The notes: generated from the letters alone by a model not told the origin. A DNA stretch of 64,000 bases from Sphaerimonospora thailandensis (GCF_016863115.1 NZ_BOOG01000023.1:1-64000); one strand, 5' to 3'; counted from the first letter of the stretch, positions 25,794 to 37,499 are shown. Translations and numbers: made by a program.

Positions 25794-26602
25794 TGCGTGG
25801 TCTGAGCAGGACCGCCCGGGCGGAGGTCGAGGAGCGGTTCAACGCCGTCGCGGCGTCGGCCGACCTCGGCACGCTTGCCGAGGAGGTGTTCGCCGTCGTC
25901 GATCTGTTCGACCGCGAGCACGGGCTGCGGCGGAACCTGTCCGACCCCGCCCGTCCGGCCGAGCAGAAGGCGGAAGCCGTCCGCGCTCTGCTGACGGGCA
26001 AGGTCGGCGCGACCGCGCTCGAGGTCACGGTCGCCGCAGCCCGGGCCCGGTGGTCCAGGGCCGGTGACCTGCCCGACACCCTGGAGCGCGTCGGTGTCAT
26101 GGCGGCGGCGGCCGAGGCTGAGTCCGCGGGCCGGATCGACGACGTCGAGGACGAGCTGTTCCGGTTCGGCCGCATTCTCGCGGCCAACCCGGCGCTGCGC
26201 CGCGCGCTCAGCGACCCGGCCGTCCCCTCGGAGCGAAAGCGGGACCTGCTCGTCGCGCTGCTCGGCGGCAAGGTCGCCCCGTCGACACTGCGCCTGGTCA
26301 CGCAGCTCGTCGCACATCCGCGAGGACGTAGCCTGGAGACGGCCCTCGAAGAGTACGGCTTGATCGTGGCCCAGATCCGGGAGCGCCTGGTCGGGGTCGT
26401 ACGCAGCGCCGTACCACTCGGGGAACAGCAGAAGCAGCGGCTCGCCGCCTGGTTGCGAGCCACCTACGGGCGAGAGGTCCACCTGAACGTGGAAGTGGAC
26501 CCGAAGGCACTCGGTGGATTCTCCGTCAAGATCGGGGACGACTACATCGACGCCACGATCGCCGGACGCATCGAAGAAGTCCGCCGCCGGTTGGCCGGCT
26601 AA
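25793..26602 (+). CDS. atpH: ATP synthase F1 subunit delta
   Basis: Joins the peripheral stalk to the F1 head. 269 aa, the long form usual in Actinobacteria, longer than the roughly 180 aa of enterobacteria. The conserved C-terminal section is VVRSAVPLGEQQKQRLAAWL, then LNVEVDPKALGGFSVKIGDD and IAGRIEEVRRRL. Start overlaps the atpF stop. Confidence 0.95.
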   Translation: MRGLSRTARAEVEERFNAVAASADLGTLAEEVFAVVDLFDREHGLRRNLSDPARPAEQKAEAVRALLTGKVGATALEVTVAAARARWSRAGDLPDTLERVGVMAAAAEAESAGRIDDVEDELFRFGRILAANPALRRALSDPAVPSERKRDLLVALLGGKVAPSTLRLVTQLVAHPRGRSLETALEEYGLIVAQIRERLVGVVRSAVPLGEQQKQRLAAWLRATYGREVHLNVEVDPKALGGFSVKIGDDYIDATIAGRIEEVRRRLAG

Positions 26603-26626
26603 GGCGAATAGGGAGACAGAGAAGAG

Positions 26627-28276
26627 ATGGCGGAGCTTACGATCCGGCCGGATGAGATCCGGGACGCGCTTGAGCGCTTCGTCCAGGCGTACGAGCCGGA
26701 AGGCGCCGCGCGGGAGGAGATCGGGACCGTCGTCGACGCCGGCGACGGCATCGCCCATGTCTCCGGCCTGCCCTCGGCGATGGCGAACGAACTGCTGGAG
26801 TTCGAGGGCGGCACCCGCGGCCTGGCGCTGAACCTGGACGTCCGGGAGATCGGCGCGGTCATCCTGGGCGACTTCAGCAAGATCGAGGAAGGGCAGCAGG
26901 TCCGCCGTACGGGCGAGGTCCTGTCGGTCCCCGTGGGCGACGCCTTCCTCGGCCGCGTGGTCGACCCCCTGGGCAACCCGCTGGACGGCAAGGGCGCGAT
27001 CGAGGCCGAGACCCGCCGCGCCCTGGAGCTGCAGGCGCCCTCGGTGGTCCAGCGCCAGCCCGTGAAGGAACCGCTGCAGACCGGCCTCAAGGCGATCGAC
27101 GCGATGACGCCGATCGGTCGCGGCCAGCGTCAGCTGATCATCGGCGACCGTGGCACCGGCAAGACCGCGATCGCCGTGGACACGATCCTCAACCAGAAGG
27201 AGAACTGGCTCTCCGGCGACCCCAGCAAGCAGGTCCGCTGCGTCTACGTCGCCGTCGGCCAGAAGGGCTCGACGATCGCACAGGTGCGCGGCCGCCTGGA
27301 GGAGGCGGGCGCGATGGAGTACACCACCATCGTCGCCGCCCCGGCCTCCGACCCGGCGGGCTACAAGTACATCGCCCCCTACACCGGTTCGGCCATCGGC
27401 CAGCACTGGATGTACCAGGGCAAGCACGTGCTGATCGTCTTCGACGACCTGACCAAGCAGGCGGACGCCTACCGCGCGGTCTCCCTGCTGCTGCGCCGCC
27501 CGCCGGGCCGTGAGGCCTTCCCGGGCGACGTGTTCTACCTGCACTCCCGGCTGCTGGAGCGCTGCGCCAAGCTCTCCAGCGAGATGGGCGGCGGCTCGAT
27601 GACCGGTCTGCCGGTCATCGAGACCAAGGGCAACGACGTGTCGGCGTTCATCCCGACCAACGTCATCTCCATCACCGACGGGCAGTGCTTCCTGGAGACG
27701 GACCTGTTCAACGCGGGTGTCCGCCCGGCGATCAACGTCGGTGTCTCGGTCTCCCGAGTCGGTGGCTCCGCCCAGATCAAGGCCATGAAGAAGGTCGCCG
27801 GCACGCTCCGTCTGGCGCTGTCGCAGTACCGCGACCTGGAGGCGTTCGCGGCCTTCGCCTCGGACCTGGACGCGGCCTCCCGCGCCCAGCTCGAGCGCGG
27901 CGCCCGCCTGGTGGAGCTGCTCAAGCAGGCGCAGTACAGCCCGTTCCCGGTCGAGAAGCAGGTCGTGTCGGTGTGGGCCGGCACCACCGGCGAACTCGAC
28001 GAGGTCCCGATCGAGGACGTCCGCCGCTTCGAGACCGAGTTCCTGGAGCACCTGCAGCACGAGCACAAGGGCATCTTCGACGGCATCCGGGAGACCAAGG
28101 ACCTGTCCGACGACGCGGTCACCGTGCTCAAGGGCGCCATCGCGGAGTTCAAGAAGGGCTTCACCACCTCCAGCGGTGAGCTGCTGGTCAAGGACATGCC
28201 CGTCGAGGCTCTGGAGGCCGGCGAGGTCGGCCAGGAGACGGTCGTTCGGCGCGTCCGCAAGACCGAGAAGAAGTAG
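26627..28276 (+). CDS. atpA: ATP synthase F1 subunit alpha
   Basis: 549 aa nucleotide-binding, non-catalytic head subunit. P-loop GDRGTGKT (173-180), [35 protein letters not shown], and the arginine-finger region in [19 protein letters not shown]. The C terminus KSDV-like extension is longer than in E. coli, as in mycobacteria and streptomycetes. AGGGAGAC precedes the ATG. Confidence 0.97.
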   Translation: MAELTIRPDEIRDALERFVQAYEPEGAAREEIGTVVDAGDGIAHVSGLPSAMANELLEFEGGTRGLALNLDVREIGAVILGDFSKIEEGQQVRRTGEVLSVPVGDAFLGRVVDPLGNPLDGKGAIEAETRRALELQAPSVVQRQPVKEPLQTGLKAIDAMTPIGRGQRQLIIGDRGTGKTAIAVDTILNQKENWLSGDPSKQVRCVYVAVGQKGSTIAQVRGRLEEAGAMEYTTIVAAPASDPAGYKYIAPYTGSAIGQHWMYQGKHVLIVFDDLTKQADAYRAVSLLLRRPPGREAFPGDVFYLHSRLLERCAKLSSEMGGGSMTGLPVIETKGNDVSAFIPTNVISITDGQCFLETDLFNAGVRPAINVGVSVSRVGGSAQIKAMKKVAGTLRLALSQYRDLEAFAAFASDLDAASRAQLERGARLVELLKQAQYSPFPVEKQVVSVWAGTTGELDEVPIEDVRRFETEFLEHLQHEHKGIFDGIRETKDLSDDAVTVLKGAIAEFKKGFTTSSGELLVKDMPVEALEAGEVGQETVVRRVRKTEKK

Positions 28277-28279
28277 CGC

Positions 28280-30611
<2,332 letters not shown>

Positions 30612-30636
30612 CCAATCGGCTCGGAGGGAGCTGAAA

Positions 30637-31038
30637 GTGGCGAAGCTACACGTTGGTTTCGTGTCGCCGGAGCGTGAGCTCTGGTCCGGCGAGGCCGACA
30701 TGGTGATTGCCAAGACGGTAGAGGGCGAGATCGGTATTCTGCCTAATCACGCTCCTGTTCTCGGCGTGCTCGTCGAGGGCGGCGTGTTGCGCGTGAAGCG
30801 CGACGGCGAACTCGACCTCGTGGCCGCGGTGCACGGTGGATTCATCTCGGTCGCCAACAACGAGGTGGCGGTTCTGGCGGAGGCGGCGGAGCTCGGCTCC
30901 GAGGTCGACGTCGAGGCGACCAAGGACGCGCTGCAGCGTGCCCAGGCCTCGATCGAGGCGGGTCAGGCCGGCGCCGACGCGAGGCTGGAGGCCAAGCGTG
31001 CGGCGGCCCGGCTGCGCGCGGCCGGCGAAGAGGTCTGA
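30637..31038 (+). CDS. atpC: ATP synthase F1 subunit epsilon
   Basis: 133 aa from GTG 30637, with a strong GGAGGGAG seven bases upstream. The N-terminal beta sandwich is LHVGFVSPERELWSGEADMV with GEIGILPNHAPVLGVLVEG. The C-terminal helical hairpin (about 88-133) is Ala/Arg-rich (KDALQRAQASIEAGQ). It regulates ATPase activity. Last subunit gene of the operon. Confidence 0.95.
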   Translation: MAKLHVGFVSPERELWSGEADMVIAKTVEGEIGILPNHAPVLGVLVEGGVLRVKRDGELDLVAAVHGGFISVANNEVAVLAEAAELGSEVDVEATKDALQRAQASIEAGQAGADARLEAKRAAARLRAAGEEV

Positions 31039-31060
31039 TACAGCGAAGGGGAGGGCGGCG

Positions 31061-31465
31061 ATGACGGCGCTTGGGATTCTTCTCGGGATGCTCGTCGTGG
31101 CCGCCCTCCTGTTCGTACGTGCCTTCGCCCTGGCCCACAGCCGGGGCGCCATCATCTGCCGGGTACGCGTACGGGACGGGGACTGGAAGAACGGAGTCGC
31201 CCGCTATGTCGGGGGAGAGCTCCGCTGGATCCCGTTCCTTGGACTGCGACTGAGGCCGCGCCGCGCGATCGCGAGGCGCGGCCTCATCGTTTCCGACCGC
31301 AGGAGGCTCGCCACGGGCGAGGGGCCGGCGGGCTACTGGGCGGTCGTCTGCTCCGACGGGGGCGGCCCGGTGTCCCTGGCGATGAGCGAGGACGCGCTGA
31401 CCGGCTTCCTCGCCTGGCTCGAGTCCGCCCCACCCAGCGCCTATTTGGATCTCGACGCCGCCTAG
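31061..31465 (+). CDS. DUF2550 family protein
   Basis: 134 aa with a single N-terminal membrane anchor (LGILLGMLVVAALLFVRAFA) and a soluble domain with CRVRVRDGDWKNGVARYVG and LRWIPFLGLRLRPRRAIARR. This is the DUF2550 protein regularly found after atpC in actinomycetes; function unknown. The ATG has GGGGAGGG upstream and lies 22 bp after atpC, so it is part of the operon. Its stop is only five bases from the stop of the convergent adenosyltransferase gene. Confidence 0.85.
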   Translation: MTALGILLGMLVVAALLFVRAFALAHSRGAIICRVRVRDGDWKNGVARYVGGELRWIPFLGLRLRPRRAIARRGLIVSDRRRLATGEGPAGYWAVVCSDGGGPVSLAMSEDALTGFLAWLESAPPSAYLDLDAA

Positions 31466-31470
31466 CCTCC

Positions 31471-32061
31471 CTAGCGGGTGCCGCCGGGTTTCCAGAGGAT
31501 CTCGTCGCCGCCGGACACGATCCGGCAGAGGATGAACATGAGGTCCGACAGCCGGTTCAGGTACTTCGCGGTCAGCGGGTTCACGTCGTCATGGGCCTCC
31601 ATCGCGGCCCAGGCTCCCCGCTCGGCACGCCGTACGACCGTGCGGGCGACGTGCAGCAGGGCCGTGCCCGGCGTGCCACCGGGCAGGATGAAGCTGCGCA
31701 GCGGCTTCAGTTGCGCGTTGAACCGGTCGCACTGGGACTCAAGCCAGGTGATGTACGTCTCCTCGACCCGCAACGGCGGGAACTCGGGATTTTCTACGAC
31801 CGGGGTGCACAGGTCGGCGCCGACGTCGAACAGCTCGTTCTGGACGCGCACCAGGACCTCCGCGACCTCGTCGCTGAACTCCTCGGTCGCCATGGCGGCG
31901 CCGATGAAGGCGTTGGCCTCCTCCACGTCCGCGTAGGCCGCCAGCCGGGCGTCGGTCTTGCGGGTGCGGCTCATGTCACCGAGCGCGGTCGTCCCGTCGT
32001 CGCCCGTCTTCGTGTAGATCTTCGACAGCACAACCGGCTTGTCCTTGTCAGCTCGTGTCAT
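31471..32061 (-). CDS. Cob(I)alamin adenosyltransferase, PduO type
   Basis: Adds the 5'-deoxyadenosyl group to cobalamin, making the cofactor of acyl-CoA mutases such as the one at 56412. 196 aa. Motifs: ATP-binding N terminus KIYTKTGDDGTTALGDMSR, VRVQNELFDVGADLC, and RTVVRRAERGAWAA with YLNRLSDLMFILCR near the C terminus. It is found beside atpC in many actinomycetes. It runs against the atp operon, with no room for a separate terminator. Confidence 0.93.
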   Translation of the reverse strand: MTRADKDKPVVLSKIYTKTGDDGTTALGDMSRTRKTDARLAAYADVEEANAFIGAAMATEEFSDEVAEVLVRVQNELFDVGADLCTPVVENPEFPPLRVEETYITWLESQCDRFNAQLKPLRSFILPGGTPGTALLHVARTVVRRAERGAWAAMEAHDDVNPLTAKYLNRLSDLMFILCRIVSGGDEILWKPGGTR

Positions 32062-32096
32062 GGTCGTCAGCGTATCCAGTGGCCGTCCCGGGCGAG

Positions 32097-32126
32097 TTGA
32101 CAGATGTCATCTGCAAGCGCTGATAT
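32097..32126 (+). promoter_or_regulatory. Promoter with overlapping inverted-repeat operator before the ABC/two-component operon
   Basis: TTGACA (32097-32102) is a perfect -35; TGATAT (32121-32126) is a weak -10 after 18 bases. Two overlapping inverted repeats lie on it: TGACA-GA-TGTCA (32098-32109) and CAGATG-T-CATCTG (32101-32113). A repressor dimer there would block polymerase. The binding protein is unknown. Confidence 0.5.
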
Positions 32127-32169
32127 CGGCGACTTCTGGCCGCGGGCGGACTGGCGGGATGATCGTCGC

Positions 32170-33048
32170 ATGTTGCAGATAACGGACCTGCGCAAGACAT
32201 TCGGCGCGGCGAAACGGGCGCTCGACGGGGTGAGCTTCGCGGTACGTCAGGGCGAGATGTTCGGATTCGTCGGCGCGAACGGCGCGGGCAAGACCACGAC
32301 GATGCGGATCGTGATGGGCGTCCTGCAGACCGACGAGGGGGAGGTCCGCTGGAAGGGCAGCCCACTGGATTTCACCGAGCGGCGGCGGTTCGGCTACATG
32401 CCCGAGGAGCGCGGCCTCTACCAGAAGATGAAGGTGGCCGAGCAGATCGGCTACTTCGGACGGCTGCACGGGCTCTCCCCGGTGGGAGCCCGCAAGGCGG
32501 CCGACGAACTGATCGAGCGGCTCGGGCTGACCGAGCGCGTCGGCGACGCGGTCGAGGCGCTGTCGCTCGGCAACCAGCAGCGGGTGCAGCTCGCGGTGGC
32601 CCTGGTCCACGACCCCGACGTGCTCGTCCTGGACGAGCCGTTCTCCGGGCTCGACCCGCTGGCCGTCGACGCCCTCGCCGAGGTGCTGCAGGAGCGTGCC
32701 CGCGGCGGCGTACCGGTGATCTTCTCCAGCCACCAGCTTGAGCTGGTGGAGCGGCTGTGCGACTCGGTGGGCATCATCTCGGCCGGTCAGATGGTCGCCT
32801 CCGGCACCGTCGACGAGTTGCGGTCGTCGGTCGGGCGGCGGCTGCGGGTCGTGGTGGCCGAAGCGAAGTCCGGCTGGGCGGACGGGCTGCCCGGCGACCT
32901 CAGGGTGGAGAACGGCCGGGAGGTGCTGATCGCCACTGATGGGGACGATCAGCACATCCTGCATGCCGCCGTACAGGCGGGGCGGGTCGAGCACTTCGGC
33001 GTCGAGCAGCCGACGCTGACCGAGATCTTCAGGGGGGCCGTGGCGTGA
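32170..33048 (+). CDS. ABC transporter ATP-binding protein
   Basis: 292 aa from ATG 32170 (upstream starts such as 32104 would add an unrelated tail). Walker A VGANGAGKTTTM, Q-loop region FGYMPEERGLYQKMKV, a slightly divergent signature LSLGNQQR in place of LSGGQ, Walker B VLVLDEPFSGLDPL, and an H-loop SSHQL. The PEERGLY motif and C-terminal extension resemble the NatA/drug-export type ATPases that pair with ABC-2 permeases. It overlaps the permease gene (GTGA). First gene of a four-gene operon. Confidence 0.9.
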   Translation: MLQITDLRKTFGAAKRALDGVSFAVRQGEMFGFVGANGAGKTTTMRIVMGVLQTDEGEVRWKGSPLDFTERRRFGYMPEERGLYQKMKVAEQIGYFGRLHGLSPVGARKAADELIERLGLTERVGDAVEALSLGNQQRVQLAVALVHDPDVLVLDEPFSGLDPLAVDALAEVLQERARGGVPVIFSSHQLELVERLCDSVGIISAGQMVASGTVDELRSSVGRRLRVVVAEAKSGWADGLPGDLRVENGREVLIATDGDDQHILHAAVQAGRVEHFGVEQPTLTEIFRGAVA

Positions 33049-34160
33049 ACGGCATGCTGTTGGTGGCCGGACGTGAGATCCGGACGCAGGTGCGGACCAA
33101 GGGGTTCTTCGTCGGGCTCGCCGTCACGGTGGTGCTGATCGTCGGGATCACGCTCGCGCCCAAGCTGTTCGGCGGGCCCGACTCCTACACGATCGGCCTG
33201 GTCAACAGCCAGGAGCTGGCGGTCCACGGAGGCGGCGACACCGAGATCGAGTGGCGGACCTTCTCCGACGAGGCGACCGCCAGGCGCGCGGTGCTCGACG
33301 GGGACGTGGACGCCGCCATGATCGGCGGGACCGCGGGGATCAGGGTGCTGTCCGACGGGGAGATCGACAGCGAGCTCGGCCTGATGCTGCAGGCGGCCCA
33401 CCGGGAGGCCCAGATCCAGGCGGCCGGAGTGCGGACCACGCCGCTGAGCATGGAGTCGATCGGCGCGGACACGCGTTATGAGGAGACCCGCTCCCAGATG
33501 GCGTTCATGCTGGTGCTGATCCTGTTCATGCTGGTCGTCGGGACTCCCATGATGGTCGCGATGGGCGTGGTCGAGGAGAAGGGCAGCCGGATCGTCGAGA
33601 TCCTGTTCACGTCGGTGCGGCCCTGGCAACTCCTCGGCGGCAAGGTCCTCGGCCTCGGGGTGGTCGGCCTGATCAACCTGGTCGTCGTCCTGGCGGCGGG
33701 ACTGGGCGCCGCGTTCGCCTCGGGTCTGGCGGTCGACTTCCCGCCGGGGATGGCCGGCATCGTGGCCGGGATCGTCGTGTGGTTCGTGCTCGGCTACGCG
33801 TTCTTCGCCGCGGTCGCCGCCGCGCTGGCCTCGCTCGTCTCCCGGCAGGAGGAGGTCGGCAACGTGCTGACGCCGATGACCATGACGATGTTCGCGTCGT
33901 ACGGCGTCGCCTTCTTCGCGGCCAAGGAACCCACGAGCCTGGTGGCGACGATCGCGTCGTACGTCCCGCCGTTCTCGTCGATGGTGATGCCGGTCCGGGC
34001 CACGGCGGCGGCGACCCCGGCCTGGGAGATCCTGCTCTCGGGTGCCCTGATGGTCGTGGCGGTCGCCGCCATGGTGCTCTTCGCCGGCCGGGTGTACGAG
34101 CGCGCCGTGCTCCGCACAGGGGCCAGAGTACGGCTTCGCGAGGTCGTCGGATCTCGATAA
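33045..34160 (+). CDS. ABC-2 type transporter permease, NatB-like
   Basis: 371 aa. One N-terminal membrane segment (VGLAVTVVLIVGITLAP), a large extracytoplasmic domain (about 50-155), then five segments. GVVEEKGSRIVEILFTSVRP and the large loop after TM1 are typical of NatB-type exporters. The substrate (ion, peptide or drug) cannot be told. GTG start overlaps the stop of the ATPase, so the two are made together. Confidence 0.85.
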   Translation: MNGMLLVAGREIRTQVRTKGFFVGLAVTVVLIVGITLAPKLFGGPDSYTIGLVNSQELAVHGGGDTEIEWRTFSDEATARRAVLDGDVDAAMIGGTAGIRVLSDGEIDSELGLMLQAAHREAQIQAAGVRTTPLSMESIGADTRYEETRSQMAFMLVLILFMLVVGTPMMVAMGVVEEKGSRIVEILFTSVRPWQLLGGKVLGLGVVGLINLVVVLAAGLGAAFASGLAVDFPPGMAGIVAGIVVWFVLGYAFFAAVAAALASLVSRQEEVGNVLTPMTMTMFASYGVAFFAAKEPTSLVATIASYVPPFSSMVMPVRATAAATPAWEILLSGALMVVAVAAMVLFAGRVYERAVLRTGARVRLREVVGSR

Positions 34161-34195
34161 GCTGAGCAAGATCTCGCTAAAAGACGGGCTGAGCG

Positions 34196-35443
34196 GTGGA
34201 TGACGGGCTGAGGCGGGCGCGCAGAGTCGTCAGGTGGACGATGTACGTTTCGCTCACCCTTCCCTGGTTCTTCGTCGCCATGGCGACGCCGGCGGGGCTT
34301 GAGGCCGGGACGACGACATGGTTCCGGACGCTGGCCGCGGGGGCCGGGCTGGTGGTGTTCAGCTGGCTCTACGTCCGCATCGTTCGCGCGGTCCTGGATT
34401 ATGAGTACGCCCGGCGGGACGTCGTGGTGGCCGCTGCCGTCTCCCTGGCGGTGGCGCTCATCGGGGGTTCTCAGATGATGGGCTGGGGGTTCGTGCCCAT
34501 CTCGTGGCTTTCGGTGGCCGCGCTGGGGGTCTCCCGGCGGTCCGCGTTCCTGCTCGGCGCGGGCACGGCCGTCGTCGTGACCCCGCTGACCTTGATCGCG
34601 ACGCTGCGGGGTCATGACCCCACGGTGTCGACGGACGATCTCGCCCAACCCGGCGTCACCGCGGGCGTCATCGTCAGCATCATCGTCTACCACCTGGCGA
34701 TGAGCGGTCTCTTCCCCTGGACCAACCGGCTGTGGGTGTGGATCTGGCGCCTCGCCGAGGAGGCGCACGCCGGGCGGGAGGCGCAGGCGCGGCTGGCCGT
34801 GGCCGAGGAACGGTTGCGCTTCGCCCGTGATCTGCACGACCTCGTCGGTCACCAGCTCTCGGCCATCGCGGTGAAGAGCGAGGTCGCCGTCCGGCTGAGC
34901 GCCGCCGACGTGGTCGCCGCCAGGGAGGAGATGAGCGCCGTGCGGGGCCTGGCCCGTACGGCTCTGCGTGAACTTCGGGAGGCCGTCAGGGGCTATCGCA
35001 GGCTCGACCTCACGGCGGAACTGGGCGCGGTGCGCGGGGTGCTGGAAGCCGCCGGGGTGAGCTGCCACCTTCACCTGCCCTACCGCGAGATGCCGCGGGA
35101 GGTCGCCCCGGTGTTCGCCTGGGTGGTCCGCGAGGCGGTCACGAACGTGCTGCGGCACAGCTCGGCCTCCCGATGCGACATCGTGCTGCGGCATTCCGAA
35201 AAGGAGGCGGTGCTCGAGGTGCGCAACGACGGGGTCGCCCCGGTCGCTTCCAGGGATGCGGACGGCGGGGGGAACGGCCTGGCCGGGCTGACCGAGCGGA
35301 TGGCGGAGATCGGCGGGACGCTGACCGCGCAGCCGACCGGATCGGGGGAGTTCACACTGCGCGCGGTCGCCCCGCTGCCCGTCGCGTCCGCCGGCGCAGT
35401 CGAACGTGCCAAGGGCGGCGAGCAGGTCGAGGTGACGACGTGA
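34196..35443 (+). CDS. Sensor histidine kinase, DesK/NarX type
   Basis: 415 aa. Four to six membrane segments in the first 170 residues with short loops, so it probably senses within the membrane. Dimerisation helix with phospho-acceptor His214 in RFARDLHDLVGHQLSAIAV (HisKA_3). ATPase with EAVTNVLRHSSAS (N box) and GNGLAGLTERMAEIGG (G box). GTG start 35 bp after the permease; the direct repeat GACGGGCTGAG flanks it. The stop overlaps the response regulator start. It likely senses the substrate or target of the linked exporter. Confidence 0.9.
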   Translation: MDDGLRRARRVVRWTMYVSLTLPWFFVAMATPAGLEAGTTTWFRTLAAGAGLVVFSWLYVRIVRAVLDYEYARRDVVVAAAVSLAVALIGGSQMMGWGFVPISWLSVAALGVSRRSAFLLGAGTAVVVTPLTLIATLRGHDPTVSTDDLAQPGVTAGVIVSIIVYHLAMSGLFPWTNRLWVWIWRLAEEAHAGREAQARLAVAEERLRFARDLHDLVGHQLSAIAVKSEVAVRLSAADVVAAREEMSAVRGLARTALRELREAVRGYRRLDLTAELGAVRGVLEAAGVSCHLHLPYREMPREVAPVFAWVVREAVTNVLRHSSASRCDIVLRHSEKEAVLEVRNDGVAPVASRDADGGGNGLAGLTERMAEIGGTLTAQPTGSGEFTLRAVAPLPVASAGAVERAKGGEQVEVTT

Positions 35444-36033
35444 TCCGGGTCCTGCTGGCCGACGACGAGCGGCTGATCCGGGTGGCGATCGCCACGCTCC
35501 TCGGGCTCGAACCGGACATCGAGGTCGTCGCACAGGTCGGGCGGGGGGACGAGGTCGCGCAGGCCGTACGGGAGCACGAACCGGACGTGATCGTGCTGGA
35601 CGTCGAGATGCCGGGCATGAACGGGCTGTCCGTGGCGGAGAGCCTGCCCGGGCGGGCCATGCTGATCCTGACCAGCTTCGCCCGACCCGGATATCTGCGG
35701 CGCGCCCTCGCGGCCGGGGTGCGCGGCTTCATCCCCAAGGACGCGTCCGCCGACGAGCTGGCGACGGCGATCCGGAAGGTGCACGCGGGCAGTCGCTATC
35801 TCGACCCGGAGATGGCGGCGGCGGCCATGACGGCGGGGGAGTGCCCGCTGACCCAGCGCGAGCGCGACGCGCTCGCGCTGGCGGCCGAGGGCGCACCGAT
35901 CGCCAGGATCGCCGCGACCCTGCACCTCTCCGAGGGCACCGTGCGCAACTATCTGTCCAACGCGATCAGCAAGCTGGGTGCGGGGAACCGGATCACCGCG
36001 ATCCGCGCCGCCCGGGAGATGGGCTGGATCTGA
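35440..36033 (+). CDS. Response regulator, NarL/LuxR type
   Basis: 197 aa from GTG 35440, which overlaps the kinase stop. Receiver domain with phospho-acceptor Asp54 in VIVLDVEMPGMNG and conserved Lys in GFIPKDASADEL. LuxR-type helix-turn-helix at the C terminus: LTQRERDALALAAEGAPIAR and GTVRNYLSNAISKLGAGNR. Forms a two-component pair with the preceding kinase and probably regulates the operon promoter at 32097. Confidence 0.92.
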   Translation: MIRVLLADDERLIRVAIATLLGLEPDIEVVAQVGRGDEVAQAVREHEPDVIVLDVEMPGMNGLSVAESLPGRAMLILTSFARPGYLRRALAAGVRGFIPKDASADELATAIRKVHAGSRYLDPEMAAAAMTAGECPLTQRERDALALAAEGAPIARIAATLHLSEGTVRNYLSNAISKLGAGNRITAIRAAREMGWI

Positions 36034-36061
36034 GATTCTCCGACCGTTCGGGTTGCGGGAG

Positions 36062-36106
36062 CCGGCGCCCGGAGGAACATCGGCAGGAGAGGGGGCTCCG
36101 GGCCGG
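36062..36106. terminator. Terminator between convergent response regulator and tetR genes
   Basis: GCCCGGAG (36067-36074) and CTCCGGGC (36096-36103) form a perfect 8-bp stem that can extend by CCGG pairing past a two-base bulge; the loop is 21 bases. Confidence 0.5.
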
Positions 36107-36115
36107 GCCGTATTC

Positions 36116-36727
36116 TCAGGTCTCCGGTTGGAGCGAGCGGTGGAAGACGTGGGTGGCCGTCTCGATCAGCCCGTCGACGGGAGGTGCCGGGTCGGCGAGC
36201 ACCCACTCGATCAGTAACTCGGTGATCGCTCCCGTCAGGCCGAGCGAGAGCAGGTGCAGGTCCGGGGGCAGGGCGTGCGGCACGTCGCCCACCGCGTTCT
36301 GGATGACCTGGCTGAACCCTTTCACCGCGAGTTGCCGCGCGCTGCTGAGGACGTCGCCGGCGCGGCGTACCTCGAGGTGCATGAGTCGCGCCCGCCGTAC
36401 GTCCATGGTGACGAACCGGATGTATTCCCCTACCCCCGCCAATATCCGGTCGTTCAGGGTGGGGGCCGCCTTCTCGACTGCCCGGCTCACCGCGTCCAGG
36501 GTCTCCTCGACACAGCGCTCGTAGACCGCGCACATCAGCTCGTCGCGATTGGTGAAGCACTCGTAGAAGGCGCGGTTCGAGATGCGGGCCGTGGAGCAGA
36601 GCCGTTCGATGGTCGTGTCATGGAAACCCGGCTGAGCGAACAATGTGTACGCCGCCGTGATCAGCCTCTCCCTTCGATCGGCGAGCCTCTGCTCCGCCGT
36701 CATCCCCCGATATTCACGCCCCGCCAC
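36116..36727 (-). CDS. TetR family regulator
   Basis: 203 aa from GTG (GAGGTGA upstream); an internal ATG at residue 9 is possible. N-terminal helix-turn-helix: RLITAAYTLFAQPGFHDTTI, ERLCSTARISNRAFYECF. The C-terminal ligand domain is not assignable. It lies between two four-gene ABC/two-component modules, convergent with the first and downstream of the second on the same strand. An inverted-repeat cluster in its upstream region suggests autoregulation. Confidence 0.85.
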   Translation of the reverse strand: MAGREYRGMTAEQRLADRRERLITAAYTLFAQPGFHDTTIERLCSTARISNRAFYECFTNRDELMCAVYERCVEETLDAVSRAVEKAAPTLNDRILAGVGEYIRFVTMDVRRARLMHLEVRRAGDVLSSARQLAVKGFSQVIQNAVGDVPHALPPDLHLLSLGLTGAITELLIEWVLADPAPPVDGLIETATHVFHRSLQPET

Positions 36728-36766
36728 TTGTTCACCTCATCATGTCAGGACCCCCCCAAGTACATC

Positions 36767-36795
36767 ATTATGACCCCAAGATCCTTTTTATGGAA
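36767..36795 (-). promoter_or_regulatory. Possible tetR promoter in an AT-rich patch
   Basis: Read on the minus strand, TTCCAT, 17 bases, CATAAT (one base from the TATAAT consensus). The surrounding 144 bp are unusually AT-rich for this chromosome. Confidence 0.4.
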
Positions 36796-36843
36796 GTATC
36801 GGCAAATCCGTACTTTCCAGTCATGCCAAAGACGCCGAAAGGG

Positions 36844-36866
36844 TTGACAGCGCGGTCAAGTTGACA
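36844..36866. promoter_or_regulatory. TTGAC inverted-repeat cluster, probable TetR operator
   Basis: Three half-sites: TTGAC (36844), GTCAA (36855-36859) and TTGAC (36861-36865), giving TTGAC-n6-GTCAA and GTCAA-n1-TTGAC. TetR operators in actinomycetes are often built on TTGACA/TGTCAA halves. The site is about 117 bp upstream of the tetR start. Confidence 0.5.
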
Positions 36867-36871
36867 CTCTG

Positions 36872-37492
36872 CTACCGCAGCAGGCCTCGTTCCAGGGCGG
36901 TCGTGACGGCGGCGGTGCGGTCTGAAACACTCAGCTTGGTGAAGATCCGCAGCAGATGCGTCTTGACGGTGGTCTCACTGATGAAGAGCGCCTTGCCGAT
37001 GTCGGCGTTGGTCAGCCCCCGGGCGACGAGCGCCAGCACCTCCGTCTCGCGCTTGGACAGCGACCCCGTGACGGGGCTGCGCAGGTGGGTGACCAGCTTG
37101 GTGGCCACGGAGGGGGACAGCACGGTCTCGCCGCGCGCGGCCGAGGCGATGGCGGCCAGCAGGTCCGCCCGGGAGGTGTCCTTCAGCAGGTAGCCCGTCG
37201 CGCCCGCCTCGACGGCCCGCACGATGTCCTGGTCGGTCTCGTACGTCGTCAGCACGATGATGCGGCTCGCCGGCCGGTCGGCCAGGATCCGCCTGGTCGC
37301 CGCCACGCCGTCCCCGCCGGGCATCCTGAGATCCATCAGGATCACGTCGGGCGTCAGTACGGCGGCGAAGGCCACCGCCTCGTCGCCGGACCCGGCCTCG
37401 CCGACGACGGTGACATCCGGATCGGACTCCAGCATGCCCCGCAGACCCTCCCGTACGACGGGGTGGTCGTCCACGATCAGCAGACGAATCAC
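36872..37492 (-). CDS. Response regulator, NarL/LuxR type (second module)
   Basis: 206 aa from GTG 37492. Receiver domain [20 protein letters not shown] with phospho-acceptor Asp54 in [13 protein letters not shown] and Lys in [13 protein letters not shown]-terminal helix-turn-helix [20 protein letters not shown] and [16 protein letters not shown] longer open frame upstream overlaps the kinase gene and is not conserved. It follows the kinase by seven bases. Partner of the kinase at 37500-38714. Confidence 0.92.
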   Translation of the reverse strand: MIRLLIVDDHPVVREGLRGMLESDPDVTVVGEAGSGDEAVAFAAVLTPDVILMDLRMPGGDGVAATRRILADRPASRIIVLTTYETDQDIVRAVEAGATGYLLKDTSRADLLAAIASAARGETVLSPSVATKLVTHLRSPVTGSLSKRETEVLALVARGLTNADIGKALFISETTVKTHLLRIFTKLSVSDRTAAVTTALERGLLR

Positions 37493-37499
37493 GGCAAGA

